A DNA stretch of 64,000 nt from NCBI RefSeq assembly GCF_032598905.1, contig NZ_CP122458.1:1-64000 (forward strand), written 5' to 3'. The notes under the pieces are model-generated. The model ran no database searches, was not told where the DNA came from, and saw only the letters and a list, made by a program, of their open reading frames with translations. Below, piece after piece: positions 45,572 through 55,198 of the stretch. The position numbers and the translations under genes are program-made. This stretch comes from Streptomyces sp. 11x1. Lineage in GTDB: Bacteria > Actinomycetota > Actinomycetes > Streptomycetales > Streptomycetaceae. Within the stretch, counting starts at the first letter, position 1. The number at the start of each line of letters is the position of its first letter.

Positions 45572-45922
45572 ATGGCCGCCAAGCTCGATTACCACTGGCA
45601 CCTGCGCAAAGTCATGGCGGACCGCGGGATGTTCTCTACCACCGACCTCATCCCTCCGCTCGCCGAACGCGCTATCAGCCTGTCGTCGAGCCAGGTCTAC
45701 CGGCTCGTCGTCGAGCGACCGGAGCGACTGAGCCTGAAGATCCTCATGGCCCTGCTCGACATCCTCGACTGCACCATGGACGACCTCATCGAGCCCATCG
45801 CGGCGGCGGGCGCCGTGAAGAAGCCGAAGAAGGCAGCCTCCGGCGGCTCGGCACCCAATACGGAGGGACTTGGCGGGCTGCGGCCAAAGCGGGCCCGGAT
45901 CAGGGGCGTTGACCGGTCATGA
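45572..45922 (+). CDS. XRE-type HTH regulator
   Basis: A 116-aa protein. Residues 5-75 have the Cro/C1-like pattern (LSSSQVYRLVVERPERLSLKILMALLDILDCTMDDLIEP). A basic Lys/Arg tail follows. It starts 17 bp after the split recombinase and overlaps the next gene by 4 bp. The tight link to a Zn-ribbon recombinase-like gene is repeated at 49087-51787, suggesting a functional pair. Confidence 0.75.
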   Translation: MAAKLDYHWHLRKVMADRGMFSTTDLIPPLAERAISLSSSQVYRLVVERPERLSLKILMALLDILDCTMDDLIEPIAAAGAVKKPKKAASGGSAPNTEGLGGLRPKRARIRGVDRS

Positions 45923-48348
45923 CCACAGCGGACCAGCTCGATCGCGCCGTCACCGACCCGATCGGCCTGATCACCGACCTCGTCGCCGACGTCGAGAACG
46001 ATCTCGACAGCGAGACCATCCGGACCGTGGTCACCTCGGTCGCGGGCGGCCGCGCGAAGTCGCGGAACGTGGCCAAGAACCTGGCGATACGGCCTGCCGT
46101 CCTGACCGACGGCCGCTCTCCGGCGCCCCGGGCCGTCGGCGATCTGCTCATCGAGCTCCGCAAGGCCGGGGCATCGGCGATCGCACCGCCGGTCTGCGCC
46201 GAGTGCGGCAAGAAGCTGCGAACCCTGCACCGCAAGGGCCAGGACTGGTACTGCTCAGTCTGCGGTCAGGAGAGGGCCGAGTGCACCACCTGCGGCAACA
46301 TCCGACGCGTCGGCTTCCGGGACCGCAAGGGCCTGCCCCGCTGCTCGATGTGTCCCGACCACGACGACCGTGATCCCGTCACCGTCGTCCACGAACTGAT
46401 CACCACGATCGCCCCGGGCGCCGACCGTGACGCGGTCGCCGAGGCCCTCCGCCGGACGGCACCCCACCGTCCCCACTATCGCCAGCGAGTGGTCTGGGCC
46501 CTGGAGGACAACCCGCGCCTGCTGACCGGGGAGGGACATCTTGCACCGCAGCGCGCCATCCTGAAGTTCATTGACCTGCTGCACGAGGCTGGTGTCGCCG
46601 GGATCGTCCGGCCCGCCTGCCCTCGCTGCCGCCGGGTGGTCCACATCGACAAGCCGCTGGACGGGCAGCGGGTCTGCCGCAACTGCATCGCCAAGTCCCG
46701 CTTCGAAGAATGCGTACGCTGTGGTGCCCGGCGCGAGCCGGCCACCCGCGACGCCGAGGGGCGCCCGCTGTGTCCGAGCTGCCTGGTCAGGGACCCGGCG
46801 AACCTGGAGACCTGCATCGTCTGCGGCGAGTCACGCATGGTCAACTCCCGCACCGCAAACGGGCCGATCTGTCCGAACTGCCGTCCCTTGCCCGAACTGC
46901 TCTGCTCGATCTGCGGCCGCACCGCACCCTGCATGCTCTCGAAGCTCACCGGCCTGCCCCGCTGCGGCGGCTGTGACAGGCGCCAAGCTCACTGCACTGT
47001 CTGCGGACGAATGCGTGGCATTCACTCCGGCACCGCCGACGCCCCCATCTGCGGCCCCTGCACCACACCGGACGCTGAACTCTGGCGTCCATGTCCGACC
47101 TGCAAACAAGCCGAGCGGCTGCACGCGCCGGGTCCGTGCCCTCGCTGCACACTCAAGCATCGGCTCCACGAGATCCTCAGCGACGGCACCGGCTCTATAC
47201 CCCCGAAGCTGCAGCCCCTCCACGACGCCCTGGCCAGCGCTGAACGGGCCGGCACCGCGATGCGCTGGCTTTCCAAGGGCATTGTCTCCACGGTCCTGTC
47301 CGATCTCGGCTCCGGCCGCCGTCCCCTCACCCACGAGGCCCTGGACGAACTGCCTGAAGACAAGGTCGTCGAACACATCCGCAGTGTTCTCGTCGCCACC
47401 GGCGTCCTACCCAGTCGGGACGAGCAAATGGTCCGTCTCGAACGGCACGTGAAGAACCTCGTCGCCTCCCATACGACGGCCGAGGGACGGAAAGTCCTGC
47501 ACCGGTACGCGACGTGGCACCTCCTGCGCCGGCTTCGCCGTCGCAGCCGCGGAAAAGAGATCACGCACTATCAGCTCACGGTCGCGCGACAACATCTGCG
47601 GGCGGCCGTCTATCTCCTGAACTGGCTCGAGGACCAGAACCTGACCCTTGCCGCCTGCCGACAGACCGACCTCGAACGCTGGATGACCAGCGACGACGTC
47701 CGCCTTCGCCAGGAGGCAGGCCACTTCGTGCGCTGGGCCCTCGCCCAGAAGATCGCCCGGGATCTCAGCTTCCCGGCCGAGCGATGGAACGGCCCCTCCC
47801 AGGCGATGGACAACGAAGCCCGCTGGGCCACCGCCCGACGCCTGCTGCACGACGACACCCTCAAGCCCGAAGACCGCCTCGCCGGCCTGCTGTTGCTCCT
47901 CTATGCCCAGTGGCCCGCGGCGATCTCCCGGCTCACCGTCGACCACATCGAGGAGACCGACGCAGCCGTCCGCATCCGCCTCGGCGCCGTCCCGGTCGAA
48001 CTTCCGGCACCCGTTGCTGAACTCGCCCTCCAACAAGTCGCGGTCCGCCACAGCCATGCCGTCCTCGCCCGAACAGACTCACCCTGGCTCTTCCCCGGAG
48101 GCCAGCCCGGCCGCCCGATCAGCGCCTGGGCCATGGGCGAACGACTCCGCAAACTCGGCATCCGGCTGGCGGAAGCCCGCTCGACCGCACTCTTCCAGCT
48201 CGCCACCGAGCTGCCCGCCGCGGTCCTCGCCCGCACCCTCGGCATCGACATCACCGTCGCCGTCAAATGGCAGCGAGCCGCCGCCGGAGACTGGGCTGCC
48301 TACGCCGCTGATGTGAGCCAACGAACCAAGGAGCATCCGGCCCCATGA
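45919..48348 (+). CDS. Zn-ribbon, degenerate tyrosine-recombinase-like protein
   Basis: An 809-aa protein. Residues 90-430 carry a long series of CxxC pairs (CAECGKK, CSVCGQE, CTTCG, CPRCRR, CVRCGAR, CIVCGES, CSICGR, CTVCGR), at least eight zinc-type units. Residues 500-800 have the outline of an integrase: core-binding-like helices, then LLLLLYAQWPAAISRLTVDHI where the catalytic Arg should be, and ARSTALFQLATELPAAVLARTLG...WAAYAADVS at the end. The usual H-R-H set is missing, so it is probably a DNA-binding partner rather than a catalyst. Confidence 0.65.
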   Translation: MTTADQLDRAVTDPIGLITDLVADVENDLDSETIRTVVTSVAGGRAKSRNVAKNLAIRPAVLTDGRSPAPRAVGDLLIELRKAGASAIAPPVCAECGKKLRTLHRKGQDWYCSVCGQERAECTTCGNIRRVGFRDRKGLPRCSMCPDHDDRDPVTVVHELITTIAPGADRDAVAEALRRTAPHRPHYRQRVVWALEDNPRLLTGEGHLAPQRAILKFIDLLHEAGVAGIVRPACPRCRRVVHIDKPLDGQRVCRNCIAKSRFEECVRCGARREPATRDAEGRPLCPSCLVRDPANLETCIVCGESRMVNSRTANGPICPNCRPLPELLCSICGRTAPCMLSKLTGLPRCGGCDRRQAHCTVCGRMRGIHSGTADAPICGPCTTPDAELWRPCPTCKQAERLHAPGPCPRCTLKHRLHEILSDGTGSIPPKLQPLHDALASAERAGTAMRWLSKGIVSTVLSDLGSGRRPLTHEALDELPEDKVVEHIRSVLVATGVLPSRDEQMVRLERHVKNLVASHTTAEGRKVLHRYATWHLLRRLRRRSRGKEITHYQLTVARQHLRAAVYLLNWLEDQNLTLAACRQTDLERWMTSDDVRLRQEAGHFVRWALAQKIARDLSFPAERWNGPSQAMDNEARWATARRLLHDDTLKPEDRLAGLLLLLYAQWPAAISRLTVDHIEETDAAVRIRLGAVPVELPAPVAELALQQVAVRHSHAVLARTDSPWLFPGGQPGRPISAWAMGERLRKLGIRLAEARSTALFQLATELPAAVLARTLGIDITVAVKWQRAAAGDWAAYAADVSQRTKEHPAP

Positions 48349-48953
48349 TCCCGACCACTACCGACCAACCTGCGAACCGCAAGCAGCCCACGGCTACCGG
48401 ACCGACCACGAGCCAGGAGATCTACCTCATCACCGGAATCCCCGCGGCGGGCAAATCGACGATCGCCCAACTGCTGGCCGAGCGGCTCCCGAGGTCAGTG
48501 CACGTGCGCGGAGATCTGTTCCGGCGCATGGTGATCAACGGCCGAGCCGAGATGACTGCCGACCCGTCCGAGGAAGCAGTACGACAACTCCGGCTGCGTC
48601 ATCAGCTGACCGCACAGACCATCGACAGCTACTTCGAGACCGGCTTCACCGTGGTCGCCCAGGACGTCATCCTCGGAGAACACCTTGCCAGGATGATCGC
48701 GCAGATCCGCAGCCGCCCTCTCCACGTGATCGCCCTCACCCCACACCCGGACGCCATCGCCGCACGCGACACCGCCAGATCCAAGACCGCCTACGACGCG
48801 TGGACCATCGGCCCCCTCGATCACGCTCTGCGGCAGGAGACACCTCGCCGCGGACTCTGGATCGACACCTCCGAACAGACCCCCACCCAGACCGTCGACG
48901 AGATCCTCGCCAGAGCCCCGGGAGAGGCACGAATCGAGCTCCGCAACACGTGA
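48345..48953 (+). CDS. P-loop kinase (AAA/CPT-like)
   Basis: A 202-aa protein. YLITGIPAAGKSTIAQLLA (residues 26-44) is a Walker A. HVRGDLFRRM follows at about residue 53 and resembles the Asp-containing second motif of zeta-toxin/chloramphenicol phosphotransferase-like kinases; VVAQDVIL may be Walker B-like. It overlaps the Zn-ribbon gene by 4 bp. A small-molecule or nucleotide kinase role, possibly toxin-like or defence-like, is inferred. Confidence 0.65.
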   Translation: MIPTTTDQPANRKQPTATGPTTSQEIYLITGIPAAGKSTIAQLLAERLPRSVHVRGDLFRRMVINGRAEMTADPSEEAVRQLRLRHQLTAQTIDSYFETGFTVVAQDVILGEHLARMIAQIRSRPLHVIALTPHPDAIAARDTARSKTAYDAWTIGPLDHALRQETPRRGLWIDTSEQTPTQTVDEILARAPGEARIELRNT

Positions 48954-49086
48954 TCCGCCAGGCATTCGGACACTTCCAATACCCGACTCCACCGTTAGCG
49001 ACGGCTCACGCTGACCCGGAGCTCGCGAATCTGGCGGCCAGCTCTCGGGCGGCCCAGCGACTGGTGATGGACAAGGGGAACCTTCG

Positions 49087-49434
49087 GTGAAGTGGAATCT
49101 GCGGATGGTGGCCGCCCAGCGGGACCTGTGGCGGCCGACCGAGGTGCTCGCCGCCTTCCAGCAGGTCGGGTTCAACCCATCGCTGAGCAAGGTGGCCGCA
49201 CTGTGGAGCGGCACGCCGGTCACGGTGCGCCTCGATGACCTGGACAAGATGTGCGCCGCACTGAACTGCACGGTCGCCGACCTGCTCCAGGCCGAGCCGC
49301 TCGCAGAGGGCCAGGCCGCGCCGGAGTCCGGCCAACGGGCCGTCAGCGCCGGGGAACAGCCGACGACGGGCCCGGTGCGGCCGGTGCCGCGCAGCCGTCA
49401 TGGTGCCGGGCCGCGCTCGCTCCCGCCGAGCTGA
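49087..49434 (+). CDS. XRE-type HTH regulator, second copy
   Basis: A 115-aa protein with GTG start. MKWNLRMVAAQRDLW and LSKVAALWSGTPVTVRLDDL are typical of the short Cro/C1-like family. The C-terminal 40 residues are Pro/Gly-rich. It is paired with a second Zn-ribbon recombinase-like gene 10 bp downstream. Confidence 0.75.
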   Translation: MKWNLRMVAAQRDLWRPTEVLAAFQQVGFNPSLSKVAALWSGTPVTVRLDDLDKMCAALNCTVADLLQAEPLAEGQAAPESGQRAVSAGEQPTTGPVRPVPRSRHGAGPRSLPPS

Positions 49435-49444
49435 GGGCCAGCCA

Positions 49445-51787
49445 GTGACGGTGGGGCGCGGGAAGGGGCTGGCGCGGAGCTGCCCGGTGTGCCTGGGCTG
49501 GATAGTGGTGCACTGGTACCGGGTGTGCGACGGGTGCCGGCCTTGGGTAAGGAAGTACCCCGAGCGCGGGGTGTGCCCGCGGTGCCGGCACGAGGCACAC
49601 CTCAACACTGACGGCCTGTGCAAGCCGTGCCTCATGGCGATCCGAGTTGAGGAAGACGCCGAGTGGGCTCTGGGACTGGAGGACGCGCGGCCTCGTCCGG
49701 TCCAGCTCACGGTCGGCGGCACCTACGGCGACCGGTCGTCGTCGGCCCGGCCGCTGCGCCGACCCATCAAGAACGGACGGGGTGTGGGGGTCGAGTGGTG
49801 GACCAAGCTCAGGCGGCAGCGCGCCGCTCCCGCCGGGCCGCCTGTGCTGGAGACCCAAATGCGCGGTCAGGTTCCTCTCTTCACCGTGCCCCGGGCATTG
49901 AGCGACGCCACGGTCAGCGCGATCGTCGGTCGGCCGGTCGTCGGGTGGGAGGAGGCCCGGCAGGTGATCGAGGCGATGGCGGCTGAGCACGGATTGACCG
50001 CGGGCTGGCGCAGCAAGGTCGCCGAGATGGTCCGCCTCGCCCTGGCGGTGCGTGAGGCCGAGGGCGCCGAGCGGCTGCCCGAGGCCATGCTGCGGGACCT
50101 GCCGACCAACGGGGACGCGGTCCGCCTGATCTTGCTGCGGGTTGGGCTCTTGGACGAGGCGCCCAAACCTATGCGGTTCTCCATCTCGGACCAGCCCGCC
50201 CGTACCCCGTACATCACCGCTCCGATGCCACTGCCGCCTCGGGCGCCCCGTCAGTGCGCCGACTGCTACGCCTGGATTCCCGCCGGCCGACGGGCAGGAT
50301 TTGTCTGCGATCCGTGTCGGCACTGGCGGGAGCGGGCGGGGCGAGGCCGGTGCTGCCGCTGCGGGCGCGAGGGACTGGCCCTGCGCGATGACCGTTGCCG
50401 CAGCTGTCACCCCTACCGCCTCATCGACCAAGCCCGCCCGGCGTCCCGGCGGTTCACGCAGCTGGTGATCGCATTGCCGACCGGCAAGGGCGGGCCGTTC
50501 GAGGCGTTCCCGGTCGGCGACGGCCAGGCGCCCGACTACGGCGAGCACCGGCCCGCTCTGCATACGAGCCGCGGACAGGAACCGCTGTTCACCAGCCGGC
50601 GCGACTGGGCGCCGGTGCTGGCCCGGCTGCGGAGCATGCCTTCGGGTGAGCCGCCGTTGACCGAGACCGCCCAGTGCTTGCTTGAGGAGTTCACCCGCCA
50701 TCGACCGGGGCAGCGGCCGGACTACCGGAAGAACACCCGCACGCTCACGATTCTCTTGTACTGGCTCGGCGCCGATACGGCTGTCTTCGAACGAGAGGTG
50801 CACGACCTGGCCCGGATCGACGTGAACCTCGCTGCCAAGCCCGTCTGCCAGTTCCTGCGTGCCCGGGGGCTGCTGGTGGAGGACCCCTCCCTGCATCGGG
50901 ACGCGGATCTGGCGTGGATCGAGTCGACCCTCACCGCCCTGCCGGAGACGGTCGCGAGTGAGGTGGGCACCTGGGTGAAAGTCATGCGCGAGCAGGGCCG
51001 CCGCGAAGGCGAGCCCCGCGGGTACGACGGTATCCGCCGCTACCTCACCACGCTCCAGCCCACCCTCACCGCGTGGACCACGGCCGGCGTGAACTCACTG
51101 AGAGAGATCACGAAGGACCACGTCGAGAACGCCGTGGACGGCTTGTCCGGCTACGCCCGCCGAGGGCTGGCCACAGCCCTGCGCAGCCTGTTCCGCGCGC
51201 TCAAACGCGAGCGAGTGATCTTCCGCAACCCCGCCCGGGACCTCCCGGTCGGCGATCTCAAGGGGATCCCGAAGTCCGTCCCCTCCGACCTCCTGATGGG
51301 GCTACTCGACCAGGCGCCGACGCCGCTCGGCCGCCTCGTCGTCGCCTTGGCCTCTATCCACGCACTGCCCGGACACGAGATCCGAACCCTGCACACGACG
51401 GGCCTCGACCTCTCCCGTGGCACCCTCGAAGTACCGCGCGGGCTGCTGCGGCACACCCTCTACCTGGACGAGCTCACCCACCAACTCGCCGCCGACTGGA
51501 CAACCTACCGCCATCTTCGGTGGCCCGCCTCGACCAATCCCCACCTGTTGGTCAGCCAGAAGACCGCTGTCGATCCCGACCACCCGGCCGCCAGTATCGG
51601 CACGCTGCGCGCGGCCCTCCCTAAGGGCCTGACCCTGGACGGCCTGCGCCAGGACCGGATCCTCAACGAAGCGTTCGAGACCGGTGATCCCCTACGGCTC
51701 ATGCGGCTGTTCGGCATCACGGAGCAGACGGCCATGCGCTACGTCGCGGCTTCCCACCCAGAGCGTACGTCCCGGCTCCCCAAGTGA
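49445..51787 (+). CDS. Zn-ribbon, degenerate tyrosine-recombinase-like protein, second copy
   Basis: A 780-aa protein; GTG start right after the HTH stop, chosen over an ATG inside that gene. Two Cys regions: residues 13-60 (CPVCLGW, CDGCRPW, CPRCRHE, CKPC) and 270-320 (CADCY, CDPCRHW, CCRCGRE, CRSC). The C-terminal 250 residues resemble an integrase, ending LDGLRQDRILNEAFETGDP...GITEQTAMRYVAA, which keeps an Arg and the Tyr but lacks a clear first Arg and HxxR His. It is a distant relative of the gene at 45919. Confidence 0.65.
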   Translation: MTVGRGKGLARSCPVCLGWIVVHWYRVCDGCRPWVRKYPERGVCPRCRHEAHLNTDGLCKPCLMAIRVEEDAEWALGLEDARPRPVQLTVGGTYGDRSSSARPLRRPIKNGRGVGVEWWTKLRRQRAAPAGPPVLETQMRGQVPLFTVPRALSDATVSAIVGRPVVGWEEARQVIEAMAAEHGLTAGWRSKVAEMVRLALAVREAEGAERLPEAMLRDLPTNGDAVRLILLRVGLLDEAPKPMRFSISDQPARTPYITAPMPLPPRAPRQCADCYAWIPAGRRAGFVCDPCRHWRERAGRGRCCRCGREGLALRDDRCRSCHPYRLIDQARPASRRFTQLVIALPTGKGGPFEAFPVGDGQAPDYGEHRPALHTSRGQEPLFTSRRDWAPVLARLRSMPSGEPPLTETAQCLLEEFTRHRPGQRPDYRKNTRTLTILLYWLGADTAVFEREVHDLARIDVNLAAKPVCQFLRARGLLVEDPSLHRDADLAWIESTLTALPETVASEVGTWVKVMREQGRREGEPRGYDGIRRYLTTLQPTLTAWTTAGVNSLREITKDHVENAVDGLSGYARRGLATALRSLFRALKRERVIFRNPARDLPVGDLKGIPKSVPSDLLMGLLDQAPTPLGRLVVALASIHALPGHEIRTLHTTGLDLSRGTLEVPRGLLRHTLYLDELTHQLAADWTTYRHLRWPASTNPHLLVSQKTAVDPDHPAASIGTLRAALPKGLTLDGLRQDRILNEAFETGDPLRLMRLFGITEQTAMRYVAASHPERTSRLPK

Positions 51788-51859
51788 TTCGCGCGTCGGT
51801 CAGGTACGCCCCGGCATCACAGGTAGCCGCTTGGTGTTCATGTAGGAGTGCGCATGTGA

Positions 51860-52963
51860 TCAATCAATGTTGATCACTTGCAGGTGGCCAGGAATCTCTT
51901 GTACAGGCGGCTCAGACGAGCTCACACTCACGTACGCTCGGCGCCCATTTGGGCTGATGGCGACGTACCAAGGAATTCCATTTATGGGTAGCGTGGCAGT
52001 CGTGGATTTCGTAGCCGTATCGATCATCGTGATTGCATTGCTCGTCTTGTTTGCGATAGTTACGTAGGCGTATCGGCCGTCTGGACTAAGGGCAATAGCC
52101 GTTGGCGCATCAGCCGTGGATATAGTTGACGCGATGGCTTTCTTTTGGGTGTCAATCACGGCCACACCGTGGCGTTTGGGATCTTTACTATTACGGTAGG
52201 TGACGTAGGCGTACTTGCCGTCTGGTGATACCACGAGGCCACGCGGATCCCCGGGCAGGCGTACCATTGCAGTGGGCTTATTCGTTACGCTATCGATCAC
52301 CGAGAGGCCGTTCTCGTCATGTGTTGCCGCGTAAATGCGACTGCCATCTGGAGCAGTTGCGATGGCCTCCGCAAATCCCGGTGTTCCGATGAGAGCAGTG
52401 CTATACGTACCGAGGTCGATTACTGCCATGCCGCCGCTACGACCGTAATAAATATAGGCTCGACGTCCATCAGGGGAAATGACGATGTCATCACCCGACG
52501 TCTCTTCAGTAATAGTGGTAACCGTGTTGGATTGGGTATCAACAACCGAAAACGCTTTTCCGATCACGTAGGCTTGGCGCCCGTCAGTGGTGAGGGCGAT
52601 ACTCTCTGGATCGCTTACGTGGGGAATGATGGCAGCCACCGAAGCGGTTGCTGCGTCTATTACTGAAATGCTTCCAAAATCTGAATCGAGTGCCGCCTCA
52701 TTTGCGACGTACACTCGTCGCCCATCCGGGGATACGGCTATCCCTCGTGGACGTTCAATCGTGACAGATGGTCCAAGTTTCCACGACGGTACAGGAGAGG
52801 GTTTCACCTCGGAGGTCGAGTTGCCTCCACAAGATGGGAGCGCAGCCGACATCAAAACCACGCATACCAGCGATGCAGCAGTTCGCACCCGCCACCGATT
52901 TCCCGGAATTCCCCTGTTTCTACGCATGCCGGAAAACATACCAACGACCACGCGTTCGCGCAT
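51860..52963 (-). CDS. YVTN beta-propeller lipoprotein
   Basis: Up to 367 aa. A basic n-region and hydrophobic stretch (AASLVCVVLMSAALPSC) end in a lipobox-like LPSC, so it is probably a secreted lipoprotein. The mature part consists of repeated SPDGRRVYVAN / SPDGKYAYVTY blades, the 40-odd-residue YVTN propeller type, about seven repeats. The first ATG or one 36 bp downstream (MRRNRG) could be used. YVTN proteins bind varied ligands outside the cell. Codon use is less GC-biased than in region A. Confidence 0.72.
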   Translation of the reverse strand: MRERVVVGMFSGMRRNRGIPGNRWRVRTAASLVCVVLMSAALPSCGGNSTSEVKPSPVPSWKLGPSVTIERPRGIAVSPDGRRVYVANEAALDSDFGSISVIDAATASVAAIIPHVSDPESIALTTDGRQAYVIGKAFSVVDTQSNTVTTITEETSGDDIVISPDGRRAYIYYGRSGGMAVIDLGTYSTALIGTPGFAEAIATAPDGSRIYAATHDENGLSVIDSVTNKPTAMVRLPGDPRGLVVSPDGKYAYVTYRNSKDPKRHGVAVIDTQKKAIASTISTADAPTAIALSPDGRYAYVTIANKTSNAITMIDTATKSTTATLPINGIPWYVAISPNGRRAYVSVSSSEPPVQEIPGHLQVINID

Positions 52964-53150
52964 ATCATGCTAGGCCAGACGGGTTTTCTGTTATGGAGCC
53001 TTCTGGGCCAGTGGGTGACCGCATGCTCCATTCAGGTTAGGTATGGGATGCGGAAAGGAGAATTCAGTGCGCATAGTCAAGGAAGGACTCTGCCTACACC
53101 GTTCGCGACTACATGACCCGGATTTGCGTGATACATCGGAGGGAGGACCC

Positions 53151-53759
53151 ATGACGGTCTCCGCTTCCCAACCACGTCACTCGTTGCGCCTGAAGATGTC
53201 ACGTGATTGGCCTCTCATCGGAGCTACCGTTACGGCTTTCCTGAGTTTCATCATGCTATTCCCACCTTGGCTTACCGGCGGGGAGGAGAGTGAAAACGCC
53301 TTCGGGGACAGCTTGCAGTCGGCTGGCCCGGCGCTCATCATCGTGATGGCGGTTGCCACGATCGCATTGCTGGGAGCTGCTCTGACAAGGATAGACAGGC
53401 GACTTCTGAGGGCCGCGCTTGTGCCGACCTCTATTCTCCTGGCCGTATACGTGGTCAAGGTTGCGGACGTCTCCGAACTCGCAGATTTGTACAACCGGTT
53501 CGCGGAGGGAGCCCTCACGACCGTGAGCGTCAGCACCGGTGCCGGGCTGTGGCTAGGGTTCGTCTTCGCCCTACTGACGTTGCTCTGTGTTCTCCTGGCC
53601 TTGGGCCTCAAGTGGGGGTCCGGAGAAACACTCATGTATCCTGCGGCTCTCAGGGAAACCCGGGAACCCAGAGACAGCACATCACGGGACGCCTACTCTA
53701 ACTACCCACCGCGTCCAAAAGATCCGCCCGATGCGCCCCACGGACCCAGCAATGGGTGA
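53151..53759 (+). CDS. Membrane protein, four predicted segments
   Basis: A 202-aa protein with ATG after GGGAGGACCC. Hydrophobic segments at about 23-42, 61-83, 90-110 and 130-152 (ALIIVMAVATIALLGAAL, LWLGFVFALLTLLCVLLAL). The C-terminal 45 residues are hydrophilic and Pro-rich. No family is recognised. The next gene starts within its last codons. Confidence 0.6.
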   Translation: MTVSASQPRHSLRLKMSRDWPLIGATVTAFLSFIMLFPPWLTGGEESENAFGDSLQSAGPALIIVMAVATIALLGAALTRIDRRLLRAALVPTSILLAVYVVKVADVSELADLYNRFAEGALTTVSVSTGAGLWLGFVFALLTLLCVLLALGLKWGSGETLMYPAALRETREPRDSTSRDAYSNYPPRPKDPPDAPHGPSNG

Positions 53760-54384
53760 CGGGGCAAGCTCCATGAACGTGCCACGCAAGGCCAGCCGCA
53801 CGCCTTTGAAGCGTTTCCATATAGCAGCTGCGGGTATGGCAACGGCTGTCATGCTGGCGGGCACGGGAGCATGCGGAGGCGAAGGCCGCCAAGCTACACA
53901 GCCCACCCGCACCATCACCCAGACGGTCACCGCGGGTGAGACCTCGACACCGAGCCCGTCTGTGAGTACAAGCCCGACTTCACAGACCCGGTATCTGAGC
54001 GATCTCACCCCACTGACTTCCTCCCAAGGCGTAGACACCAGCGCAGTCGAGATAAACGGTGAAGGCTTCGCCCGGAGCGTGACGCTGATCGCCAACGCTG
54101 CAGGTCCCGTCAATAGCGTCGAATACAACCTGAGCCGCCACTGGGACATGTTTTCCGCCACTATCGGGCTACGTGATGATTCCCCAACTGGAGGAAAGCT
54201 GACCTTCGAGGTTTCCGTTGACGGCAAGCAGGAATACAGCGAGACGGTTCCACTCGGAAGGTCACAGAAGATCGAGCTGGACCTGAGTAACGCGCTACGG
54301 ATGAAACTAACCGTGACCTATTCCGGTCAAGACGCCGGGAGCAGTTACTACGGGTCCTGGGGTAATGCGCGCCTCTCGTCCTGA
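53752..54384 (+). CDS. NPCBM-like domain lipoprotein
   Basis: A 210-aa protein (or 203 aa from the second Met). The N-terminus FHIAAAGMATAVMLAGTGAC ends at a lipobox-like Cys. After a Thr/Ser linker, residues 85-205 resemble an NPCBM (carbohydrate-binding-like) domain: RYLSDLTPL, YNLSRHWDMFSATIGL, FEVSVDGKQEYS, SGSWGN-like end (YYGSWGNARL). It overlaps the membrane-protein gene by 8 bp, so the two may act together at the envelope. Confidence 0.65.
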   Translation: MGDGASSMNVPRKASRTPLKRFHIAAAGMATAVMLAGTGACGGEGRQATQPTRTITQTVTAGETSTPSPSVSTSPTSQTRYLSDLTPLTSSQGVDTSAVEINGEGFARSVTLIANAAGPVNSVEYNLSRHWDMFSATIGLRDDSPTGGKLTFEVSVDGKQEYSETVPLGRSQKIELDLSNALRMKLTVTYSGQDAGSSYYGSWGNARLSS

Positions 54385-54397
54385 CGATCTCCGAGGC

Positions 54398-54640
54398 ACC
54401 GTCGTCGCGTGCTGCATTTACCTTGTTGTGGGCGTCAGCCGCATGCTGGTAGGCGCGGGCGATGGTTGAGTCCACCGAGACGTCCGAGATGATCAGTCCT
54501 TCGGCCTTGGCCCGCGCCTGCAGTTGCTCGAAGAAGCGGTGTCAGGTGCCGTCCCGATGCCAACGCCGGAACAGTCCGTACACCGTCTCCCATGGGCCGT
54601 ACCGGCCCGGTGTTGCCCATGACCGCCCCCTGGTCGCCCG
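54398..54640 (-). pseudogene. IS5-family transposase remnant
   Basis: The minus strand reads RYGPWETVYGLFRRWHRDGT, a stop, RFFEQLQARA and then DVSVDSTIARAYQHAADAH, an internal piece of an IS5-type transposase. There is an in-frame stop and no start or C-terminus. It is a dead fragment. Nothing else is recognised between it and 54988. Confidence 0.6.
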
Positions 54641-54988
54641 TAGCCAGGGGTTGTGGAACTCGTACGCATAGCTGAAGCATCGGTGGCTCGGCATACGGGT
54701 TCCTTCGTCCTGACCTCCAAGAATCTGTGAACCCGTGCGCTTCCGAACGCACCATCGCCAAGATCAAAGCCGACCACTCTGGGCACGTTGGCGCCGAAAG
54801 ACGGCTCGAAGCGCTCGGCGCGCGCCCACGGCTTCCGGGAGAGCCGGGAGACCGCTGGCTGGCCGAGATTCTCCCGCAGATCGGCGCCGTAGCGATGCGC
54901 CACGGCGGCAATCACCGCTTCTGCGGACGGTTGTCGCGTGTTGCCGCTCGGCTGACGACGCTACCAGGGCGACGGGCTCGCGGCTGAT

Positions 54989-55198
54989 GACCTCGCCCAA
55001 GGCACCCTTCCTTTCGTCGAGTTGACCGAGTTGCCTACCGCCTCCGACTGGTGCCAGGGTTGAAACGGCCGACGGCACTCCTTCCGTCACCTCGGTGAGG
55101 GCGGGTTCGATGCCCGGCGGTACGCGGTCGAGTTGCAGTCGGAGAAAGAGGCCAAGACCTTCGTGGTGGAGCATCACTACTCCGACCGGCCGGAGTAG
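54989..55198 (+). pseudogene. mom-like gene, second N-terminal fragment
   Basis: Reads GTLPFVELTELPTASDWCQ, a stop codon, then GRRHSFRHLGEGGFDARRY and FVVEHHYSDRPE before a stop. It aligns by eye with the fragment at 23764 over nearly its whole length and, like it, is cut just after HHYS. A nonsense codon replaces the Trp of CQRWRERRH. It is a dead second copy. Confidence 0.6.
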
